10,416 nucleotides of DNA. Source: CAZFHZ01 sp964519015 (GTDB lineage Bacteria > Blakebacterota > Blakebacteria > Blakebacterales > CAYUVJ01). Numbering within the stretch: the first letter of the stretch is position 1; each line of letters starts with the position of its first letter. The notes beneath the pieces are model-generated. The model had not been told where the DNA came from. It saw only the letters and a list, made by a program, of their open reading frames with translations, and searched no databases. Location of the stretch: positions 1 through 10,416 of the forward strand of contig CAZFHZ010000109.1 in NCBI GenBank assembly GCA_964519015.1, given 5' to 3'. Shown here piece after piece: positions 5,640-10,416 of this stretch. Position numbers and translations under genes: made by a program.

Positions 5640-6390
5640 TCCCGGAGAGCGGACCGAGGAGGCCCTGGCCGGCTGGAGCGCCGCCGCCCGCGGGGTCGAG
5701 CGCTGCGCGGTGTTGACCGGAGCGGGGATTTCGGCCGAGAGCGGGGTCCCCACCTTCCGCGGCCCCGACGGCCTCTGGAAGCAGCACCGGCCGGAGGAGC
5801 TGGCCACTCCGGAGGCCTTCGAGCGGAACCCGGAACTGGTCCGGGAGTGGTATCAATACAGGAGGAGCCTGCTGGAGGGGATCGCCCCGAACGCCGGCCA
5901 CCGGGCACTCGCCGCCCTGGAGCGGCACTTCGGGACCTTCACCCTGATCACGCAGAACGTAGACGGGCTCCACGCCCTGGCCGGGAGTTCGGATGTGGTG
6001 GAACTGCACGGCAACATCCGCCGCGACCGCTGTCACCGCTGCGGGCGCCGGCAGGCGGCCTCCGGGCCCTTGCAGTGCACCTGCGGCGGGCCGATGCGTC
6101 CTGACGTGATCTGGTTCGGGGAGTTGCTGCCGATGGAAGCAGTGGAACGGGCCTGGCGGGCGGCGGCCACCGCCCAGCTCTTCCTGGTCGTCGGGACCTC
6201 GGCGCTGGTCTATCCGGCGGCCCGGATCCCCTACCTGGCCAAGGAGGCGGACGCGTTCGTGGTCGAAGTCAATACCGCAGCCACCCCCTTTTCCGACGAG
6301 GCCGACCTGGTGCTGCGCGGAACCGCGGGACACTGGCTCCCGCTCCTGGTCGACGCTCTCCCCGCCAGCCACCGGGAGGACGGGGGATGA
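5620..6390 (+). CDS. cobB: NAD-dependent protein deacylase (sirtuin, CobB/SIRT5-like)
   Basis: Sirtuins remove acyl groups from protein lysines using NAD+, giving nicotinamide and O-acyl-ADP-ribose. The 256-residue protein has GAGIS (34-38), PTFRG (44-48), TQNVDGLH (111-118), catalytic His130 in ELHGN, zinc ligands Cys138, Cys141, Cys153 and Cys155, and GTSALVYPA (192-200). Tyr78 and Arg81 in WYQYRR match the Tyr-x-x-Arg pair of class III sirtuins, which favours succinyl, malonyl and glutaryl lysine as well as acetyl lysine. ATG 5620 overlaps ltaE by 20 bases; GTG 5629 or 5632 could start it instead, and no strong Shine-Dalgarno site settles this. Its stop overlaps the next ATG (ATGA). The second zinc pair is CxC, not CxxC, which I recall from some bacterial CobB-type proteins. 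No signal peptide, so cytosolic. Confidence 0.94.
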   Translation: MGKVVPDPGERTEEALAGWSAAARGVERCAVLTGAGISAESGVPTFRGPDGLWKQHRPEELATPEAFERNPELVREWYQYRRSLLEGIAPNAGHRALAALERHFGTFTLITQNVDGLHALAGSSDVVELHGNIRRDRCHRCGRRQAASGPLQCTCGGPMRPDVIWFGELLPMEAVERAWRAAATAQLFLVVGTSALVYPAARIPYLAKEADAFVVEVNTAATPFSDEADLVLRGTAGHWLPLLVDALPASHREDGG

Positions 6391-8456
6391 ACCGGACGGT
6401 CCGTCTCGCGCTCCCGCTGGCCCTCCTGCTGTTCCTCCAGGGGGGCTGTGTCTACTACAACACCTTCTATCTGGCCCGCCGTTACTACCGGGATGCCGAG
6501 CTGGCGCGTCTTGGAAAGAGTCCCAGCGGCCAGCCGACAGCGGCCCGGACCGAGGACCTATATGGCAAGGCCCTGGAATACGCCGCCAAGGTCCTGGCCG
6601 AACACCCCGATTCGAAGTGGGTCCCCGAAGCGCTGCTGATCAGCCAGAAGGCGCTCTACTACCGGGGGGATGTGGCGGCCTCCATCCGCAAGGGACACGA
6701 ACTCGGTGAGAGCTTCCCCGACCATCCGCTGATCCCCGAGTCCCGGGTTTGGTTGGCCCGCGGGATGATCGGGCTGGGGGACCACCTCGCTGCCGCCAGC
6801 CAGGCTCACCGGGCGGTCACCTCACCCGATCCCGTGATCCGGACCGAAGCGCGACTGGTGGAGGCGCAGGCCCTGGGGCTGGCCGGCCGTCTCGAGGAGG
6901 CCGAGACCGTTCTCGACCGACTATTGGAGGATCCCCAGACCCCTCCCGAAATGGCGCTGGAAGCCCGCCTGGAAGTGGTCCGTGTCCTCGAAGCACAGGG
7001 GGATCACAGTGCGGCCGCCGACCGGCTGGCCGCCGTACTGGAGGATGCGACCCTCCCGCTGAGCACCCGGACCGATCTGACCGCCGACCTGGTCGACCAG
7101 CTCCTGCTGGCCGGGCTCGCCGACGAGGCCCAGTCCCGGCTAGGGGAGCTCGAGCGACTCGACGACATCGGCTTCTACAAGGGAGTCATCCGCTACTATC
7201 AGGGTCGACTGGCCCTGGCCCGCGGTGCCAACCGCCAGGTCACCGAGAACATGGTGTTCGCGCTCGGGGACGGGGTGACCGCGGAATGGGAGTACCGCAT
7301 CCGGATGGACCTGGCCAACTTCCTGGAATCGACCGGTAACTGGGTCGCCGCCCTCCCCGAGTTCCGGGTGATCACCACCGGGGCGGTGGCACCTGAGCAG
7401 AAGGCGCAGGCCCAGTTGCGGCTCGACGCGATCGTCCGATTGTACGCCCTGCGCAGTCTGGTGGCGGTCGCCGAAGAGGGGATCACTTTCCCCGATCCAC
7501 GCAACCAGGCCCAGCCCGCCCGCCCCGGTGCCCATCCCACTCCGACCGTGGTGGAGAACCGCCGTCCCCCCCCGGACGACCCCGACCTGGTGGACATGCC
7601 CCGGCGGGCGGGCGCCGAGGAAACGGCCACGGTGACCGATGCCCGGGCCGGGGATGTCCCACCCGGGATGTATCTCTTCCTCCTGGCGGAGCAGTTCACG
7701 ACCGGCCTGGCACGTCCGGACTCGGCGCGGCGCTACCTCGAACTGCTGGTGGCCCGTCATCCCGACTCCGAACTGGCGCCCCGGGCCCTCTTCGCCATCA
7801 GTGATTGGGCGCCGACCGGCTCCACCGGGGAAGAGCAACGTGCCCAGGCCCGCCGGCGTCTCCAGGAGCACTACCTGGAGAGTCGTTGGACTTGGCTCCT
7901 GCTGCGGCAGTCCGGGGAGGAGGTCCCGGAGCCCCCCGAACTGCAGGCCGAGGCGGCGCTCCATCGCGCCGAAGGCCTGGCCGATCCGCTCGCCGAACCG
8001 GCGCGCTGGGCCCCGGCGGTGGATTCGCTGCGGGCCGTGGCCCTCGCCTGGCCCGAAACGGAAGCGGCCCGCCGGGCGGAGTTCGCAGCCGCTCGTATGC
8101 TGGAGCTGGGGGCCGGGCCGGTCGATTCCGCCCGGGTCGCCTACGAGCGGGTGATGACGCGTTATCCCGGCTCCGAACAGGCCCGCCGGGCGGCCGAACG
8201 ACTGCCGGTCGAATCGGGAGTGCGCATCCCCCCCGATCCGGTCGCCGTAAGGCGTCAGGCCCTGGAACAGGAGATGGCCAGCTGGAACACCTGGTTCCAG
8301 ACCCTCGCGGCCGCCCGGGTGGTACGGATCCAACCGGGACAGCGCCGCATCGCGGGCCAGCCGGTTCAACCCGGCCAGGCGGGCACTCCGCCGGACGAGG
8401 ACCGTCCCCGTCGGCCTCCTCCGACCACCTCTACCGTCATCCCCCCCCGACTGTGA
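6387..8456 (+). CDS. TPR-type lipoprotein with C-x-Y-Y-N-T-F-Y start
   Basis: This 689-residue protein opens with a short basic segment, a hydrophobic stretch and LQGGC, giving a probable lipid-modified Cys21; Gln at -3 is not canonical. The mature start CVYYNTFYLARRYYRDAE (21-38) matches a motif I recall from TPR lipoproteins of FCB-group bacteria. About residues 55-350 are helical, Ala/Leu-rich repeats like TPRs (EYAAKVLAEHPDSKWVPEAL; LGLAGRLEEAETVLDRLLED). A Pro-rich linker spans about 368-427. A second helical block with tetratrico-like helices spans about 428-610 (YLELLVARHPDSELAPRALF; YERVMTRYPGSEQARRAAE). The tail from 645 is Pro/Gln/Arg-rich. GGGAGG lies 7 bases before ATG 6387, which overlaps the sirtuin stop. 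A scaffold role at the outer membrane, perhaps with the adjacent RlpA, is a guess; BamD-like function is not shown. Confidence 0.82.
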   Translation: MNRTVRLALPLALLLFLQGGCVYYNTFYLARRYYRDAELARLGKSPSGQPTAARTEDLYGKALEYAAKVLAEHPDSKWVPEALLISQKALYYRGDVAASIRKGHELGESFPDHPLIPESRVWLARGMIGLGDHLAAASQAHRAVTSPDPVIRTEARLVEAQALGLAGRLEEAETVLDRLLEDPQTPPEMALEARLEVVRVLEAQGDHSAAADRLAAVLEDATLPLSTRTDLTADLVDQLLLAGLADEAQSRLGELERLDDIGFYKGVIRYYQGRLALARGANRQVTENMVFALGDGVTAEWEYRIRMDLANFLESTGNWVAALPEFRVITTGAVAPEQKAQAQLRLDAIVRLYALRSLVAVAEEGITFPDPRNQAQPARPGAHPTPTVVENRRPPPDDPDLVDMPRRAGAEETATVTDARAGDVPPGMYLFLLAEQFTTGLARPDSARRYLELLVARHPDSELAPRALFAISDWAPTGSTGEEQRAQARRRLQEHYLESRWTWLLLRQSGEEVPEPPELQAEAALHRAEGLADPLAEPARWAPAVDSLRAVALAWPETEAARRAEFAAARMLELGAGPVDSARVAYERVMTRYPGSEQARRAAERLPVESGVRIPPDPVAVRRQALEQEMASWNTWFQTLAAARVVRIQPGQRRIAGQPVQPGQAGTPPDEDRPRRPPPTTSTVIPPRL

Positions 8457-8977
8457 CAATAGGGCGCCTATCGGCCACCGCACTGCTGATCGTGGTCCTG
8501 CTACTGGCCTCCTGCGCCCCGGCGCCCAAGTACGTGAATCACCCGCGGGGGGGCACTCCGGGTTCCGGGGCATCGGCGACCGGGCGGCCCGCGACCCCGG
8601 CCCGGCTCCCGGACCGCTCCCCTTCCGGCCGGGTCCCGGACGGTCCTGCACGCTGGGGGGACCACTACCTGCGCGGCTCGGCCTCCTATTACGGCCAGGA
8701 GTTCCACGGCCGGAAGACGGCCAACGGTGAGATCTTCAACATGTACAAGTTGACCGCCGCCCACCGGACCCTGCCGCTGGGCACCAAGGCCCGGATCTGG
8801 AACCTGGAGAACGGCCGGAGCTGCGTGGTGATCATCAACGACCGCGGACCCTTCATCGAGGGCCGCATCCTCGATCTCTCCTACGCCGCCGCCCTGGAGC
8901 TGGAGATGGTGACCCAGGGGGTCGCCCAGGTGCAGATCGAGATCCTGGAACTCCCCCCCGAACCGTGGTGGTGGTGA
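8453..8977 (+). CDS. rlpA: RlpA-like septal/rare lipoprotein (double-psi beta-barrel)
   Basis: RlpA-family lipoproteins bind or cleave peptidoglycan; the Pseudomonas aeruginosa one is a lytic transglycosylase acting on glycan without stem peptides. From GTG 8453 the protein has 174 residues: signal peptide 1-20 with a canonical lipobox LASC (Cys21), a low-complexity Pro/Gly/Arg linker (22-70), and a complete double-psi beta-barrel at about 74-165 (GSASYYGQEFHGRKTANGE; LTAAHRTLPLGT; INDRGPFIEGRILDLSYAAA). His104 and Asp130 are at the conserved positions tied to activity. The SPOR domain found at the end of many RlpAs is absent; the end is PPEPWWW. The frame is open far upstream inside the TPR gene, but GTG 8453 overlaps its stop (GTGA) and starts exactly at a signal peptide. 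It is probably anchored in the outer membrane. Confidence 0.93.
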   Translation: MTIGRLSATALLIVVLLLASCAPAPKYVNHPRGGTPGSGASATGRPATPARLPDRSPSGRVPDGPARWGDHYLRGSASYYGQEFHGRKTANGEIFNMYKLTAAHRTLPLGTKARIWNLENGRSCVVIINDRGPFIEGRILDLSYAAALELEMVTQGVAQVQIEILELPPEPWWW

Positions 8978-8978
8978 C

Positions 8979-9815
8979 GTGAGCGATGCCCCCTGCATGC
9001 CCCTGCTCCGGGAGCGGGCCGGCCATTTCGATACCCGACTCTGTGTGGGCCTCGATCCCGATCCCGCGAAGCTCCCGGCCATCCTCAGGAACGAACCAGA
9101 TCCCATCCTGACCTTCTGCAGCGCCGTCGTGGACGCGACCGTCGACCTGGTGCTCTGTTACAAACCGAACGTCGCGTTCTTCGAGTGCGACGGGGCCGAG
9201 GGGTGGGAGCGGCTCCTGGCGCTGCTCACCCACATCCCCTCGCACATCCCGGTCATCCTGGACGCCAAGCGGGGGGATATCGGCAGTTCGAGCCGGGGTT
9301 ACGCCCGGATGGCCTTCGAGACCATGGGGGCGGACGCCGTCACGGTGAACCCCTGGATGGGTCGCGACTCCCTGGAGCCTTTCCTCGACTACGAGGAGCG
9401 GGGGGTCTTCGTGCTGACGGCCACGTCGAATCCCGGGGCTTCCGACTTCCAACTCCGGGAGGTGGCGGGGGAACCCCTCTCCCTCCATGTCGCGCGCGCC
9501 GCCCAGAGCTGGAACGAGCACGGCAACGTGGGATTGGTGGTCGGGGCCACCCGCCCCGAGATGCTCCGGCAGGTCCGGGAGGCCGCCCCCGACCTTCCCT
9601 TCCTGGTGCCGGGAGTGGGGGCCCAGGGAGGGCAGCCTGAGGCGGTTATGGCCGCCGCCCTGGACACCCGCGGTGAAGGGGTCATCGTGAACGCCAGCCG
9701 CTCGATCCTCTACAACGACGACCCCGACTTCGAGGCGGGGGCCCGCCGGGAGGCCGCCCGGTTGCGGGAGGTGCTCAACCGCGCCCGCGGAGAGGCGTTG
9801 CGAGCGCGCTCTTGA
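8979..9815 (+). CDS. pyrF: Orotidine 5'-phosphate decarboxylase (type 2)
   Basis: OMP decarboxylase converts OMP to UMP, the last step of de novo pyrimidine synthesis. The 278-residue length and the signature DAKRGDIGSSSRGYA (95-109) match the type 2 family; Asp95, Lys97 and Asp100 form the catalytic charge array. Also present are the substrate-binding CVGLDPDP (22-29), KPNVAFFE (62-69), the TATSNPGASDFQ segment (147-158) and PGVGAQGGQ (211-219) near the phosphate site. GTG 8979 follows the rlpA stop by a single base; ATG 8997 is an alternative. Neither has a clear Shine-Dalgarno site, so coupling to rlpA is likely. Ending an operon of envelope lipoproteins with pyrF is unusual by function but may simply be gene packing. 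Confidence 0.95.
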   Translation: MSDAPCMPLLRERAGHFDTRLCVGLDPDPAKLPAILRNEPDPILTFCSAVVDATVDLVLCYKPNVAFFECDGAEGWERLLALLTHIPSHIPVILDAKRGDIGSSSRGYARMAFETMGADAVTVNPWMGRDSLEPFLDYEERGVFVLTATSNPGASDFQLREVAGEPLSLHVARAAQSWNEHGNVGLVVGATRPEMLRQVREAAPDLPFLVPGVGAQGGQPEAVMAAALDTRGEGVIVNASRSILYNDDPDFEAGARREAARLREVLNRARGEALRARS

Positions 9816-9824
9816 ACGGCGGTC

Positions 9825-9839
9825 CGATGGCGCCCATCG
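9825..9839 (+). other. Short hairpin after pyrF
   Basis: CGATGG (9825-9830), loop CGC, CCATCG (9834-9839). A second possible pairing, GTCCG (9822-9826) with CGGAC (9846-9850), could enclose part of it. No T-run follows, so I do not call a terminator with confidence, though its place 9 bases after the pyrF stop is suggestive. Confidence 0.3.
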
Positions 9840-9883
9840 TCGACACGGACCTCCGATCCCGGTGAAAGGGCTCCAGTAGGAAC

Positions 9884-9916
9884 TTGTTGACGCCCACGGG
9901 GTGGGGTACCTTTATC
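9884..9916 (+). promoter_or_regulatory. Likely promoter for the small membrane gene and tRNA-Val
   Basis: In the 123-base gap after pyrF, TTGACG (9887-9892) is a 5-of-6 match to a -35 box. The -10 box is less clear. CTTTAT at 9910-9915 has a 17-base spacer but a poor match; TACCTT at 9907-9912 gives a 14-base spacer, or 17 bases from the weaker TTGTTG at 9884-9889. The clear -35 and the rise in A/T bases here favour a promoter, but the exact boxes are not settled. Confidence 0.45.
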
Positions 9917-9935
9917 CGTTGCGGCAACAAACGAC

Positions 9936-9941
9936 GAGGTG
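9936..9941 (+). promoter_or_regulatory. Shine-Dalgarno site of the small membrane protein
   Basis: GAGGTG is a full complement to the core anti-Shine-Dalgarno sequence. It ends 6 bases before ATG 9948 and 3 before ATG 9945, so 9948 is preferred; the GTG at 9939 lies within the site itself and is unlikely to be the start. Confidence 0.6.
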
Positions 9942-9947
9942 TGGATG

Positions 9948-10205
9948 ATGGCACGCAAGGTCGTATCGAGGAAGAGCTGGCTCCCCATCGGGCCCCGCAA
10001 CCGGCTGTGGTTCGGCGTGGCCGTCGTCGTGATCGTGATCGGCTATATCTTCCTGAGCATCGGCCCCTGGGACTCCCTCTGGTCCCTCACGATCGCCCCG
10101 ATATTGCTGGGCGCCGGCTACTTCGTGCTCATCCCCTATGCCATCATGACCCGCGGCGAGCCCGCATCGAAGGAAGCGAAGCAGACAGCGGGCCCGAAGG
10201 AGTAG
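9948..10205 (+). CDS. Small two-helix membrane protein, DUF3098-like
   Basis: From ATG 9948 the protein has 85 residues (86 if ATG 9945 is used). It has a basic N-terminus (residues 1-19), a first membrane helix at about 20-38 (WFGVAVVVIVIGYIFLSIGP), a short Trp-rich loop, a second helix at about 46-67 (SLTIAPILLGAGYFVLIPYA), and a charged Lys/Glu tail. Length, two helices and the AP-x-L-L-x-x-G-Y pattern resemble DUF3098-type proteins of Bacteroidota and related phyla; their function is unknown and the assignment rests on recollection of the pattern. The positive-inside rule suggests both ends face the cytoplasm. It has its own promoter region and ends 22 bases before tRNA-Val, so one transcript may carry both. 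Confidence 0.75.
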   Translation: MARKVVSRKSWLPIGPRNRLWFGVAVVVIVIGYIFLSIGPWDSLWSLTIAPILLGAGYFVLIPYAIMTRGEPASKEAKQTAGPKE

Positions 10206-10227
10206 CCGCCGTCGCCACCAACCCACC

Positions 10228-10305
10228 GGGCGATTAGCTCAGCTGGTCCAGAGCGCCTGCCTTACACGCAGGAAGTCGGGGGTTCGAATCCCTCATCGCC
10301 CACCA
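10228..10305 (+). tRNA. tRNA-Val, anticodon UAC
   Basis: The complete cloverleaf can be folded by hand: acceptor GGGCGAT (10228-10234) with ATCGCCC (10295-10301); D stem GCTC/GAGC around AGCTGGTCCA; anticodon stem CCTGC/GCAGG with loop CTTACAC, anticodon TAC at 10263-10265 (reads GUA and other Val codons); 5-base variable loop; T stem GGGGG/CCCTC (one G-U) with loop TTCGAAT. The discriminator A10302 and an encoded CCA (10303-10305) follow. No determinant looks altered. Confidence 0.97.
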
Positions 10306-10416
10306 GATACCACTTTTAACAATAACAAGTTATGAATAAGAGCCGTGGTTGCCGCCCCGGCCTTGCTCCCAGTGAGTGCGCAGAAAGTGCACAAGCCGCC
10401 GCCTCAGGTAGTCCCG
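10306..10416. other. Unassigned region after tRNA-Val with an A+T-rich start
   Basis: The first 37 bases (10306-10342) have 10 G/C, about 27%, against roughly two-thirds in the rest of the window. They contain a TTTT run and the inverted repeat ATAAC-AA-GTTAT (10322-10333). From about 10343 the sequence is G+C-rich again. A frame from ATG 10332 stays open to the edge, and so does one on the - strand ending at TAA 10330-10332 (27-28 residues, Arg-rich). Neither is recognisable, and G+C-rich DNA is open by chance at this length. It could be an ordinary spacer, a weak tRNA terminator, or the edge of an element inserted at the tRNA. Confidence 0.4.

Noticed and set aside
4488..5807. Open - strand frame of about 439 codons opposite ltaE
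   Set aside because: It is antisense to a clear PLP enzyme and has a low-complexity His/Gly/Asp/Val composition.
7805..8452. Upstream extension of the RlpA frame to about 390 residues
   Set aside because: The added part overlaps the TPR gene in another frame and is Gly/Arg/Pro-rich noise; GTG 8453 starts exactly at a signal peptide with a lipobox.
7140..8651. Open - strand frame of about 500 codons opposite the TPR and rlpA genes
   Set aside because: It mirrors coding sequence with high third-position G+C; Gly/Arg/Pro-rich with no motif.
10211..10220. GTCGCCACCA just before tRNA-Val, resembling the tRNA 3' end (TCGCCCACCA)
   Set aside because: The likeness is about ten bases with one missing, in a short spacer; too little to claim an attachment-site repeat or a tRNA remnant.
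10330..10416. Possible end of an integrase or transposase gene on the - strand (Arg-rich 28 residues)
   Set aside because: It is too short to identify, shows no catalytic motif, and other frames are equally open; kept only as part of the composition observation.

Overview
This is a dense, G+C-rich (by eye about two-thirds G+C) bacterial chromosome segment. Every supported gene lies on the + strand. It reads as core genome, not a mobile or defence island. The gene order prs - rplY/ctc - pth - rpsF - rpsR - DUF2232 membrane gene - rplI is an old, widely shared bacterial arrangement. Two other genes point loosely to an FCB-type lineage (Eisenbacteria / Krumholzibacteria / Gemmatimonadota / Latescibacteria-like): a TPR lipoprotein beginning with a Cys-x-Tyr-Tyr-Asn-Thr-Phe-Tyr motif, and a DUF3098-like small membrane protein. 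The taxonomic reading is inference; the core gene identities are secure.

Layout. (1) 2-3958: the 3' end of PRPP synthetase, then L25/Ctc with a Lys/Glu/Gly repeat tail, peptidyl-tRNA hydrolase, S6 with an acidic tail, zinc-type S18, a polytopic DUF2232-like membrane protein, and L9. From rpsF to rplI the genes overlap by stop/start codons. This is a translation module, with PRPP synthesis at its 5' edge. (2) 3959-4061: a hairpin-containing gap with a promoter that appears to give a leaderless transcript. (3) 4062-9815: a bifunctional-nuclease-domain protein, then five tightly packed genes: low-specificity threonine aldolase, class III sirtuin, TPR lipoprotein, RlpA-like lipoprotein and OMP decarboxylase. 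Their junctions are overlaps or a 1-base gap, so one transcript is likely. It mixes amino-acid, NAD-dependent deacylation, envelope and pyrimidine functions. (4) 9816-10305: a promoter region, a small two-helix membrane protein and tRNA-Val(UAC) with an encoded CCA end. (5) 10306-10416: just after the tRNA there is a short, sharply A+T-rich stretch and no gene I can name. It is the only place where a foreign junction could begin.

No gap exceeds 300 bases without a gene. I see no CRISPR array, insertion sequence, toxin-antitoxin pair, defence gene or convincing new system. The most useful leads are regulatory: a candidate S6:S18 autoregulatory leader ahead of rpsF, a leaderless promoter at the nuclease gene, a perfect palindrome centred on the L25 stop codon with pth in the same frame just downstream, and the composition break after tRNA-Val.
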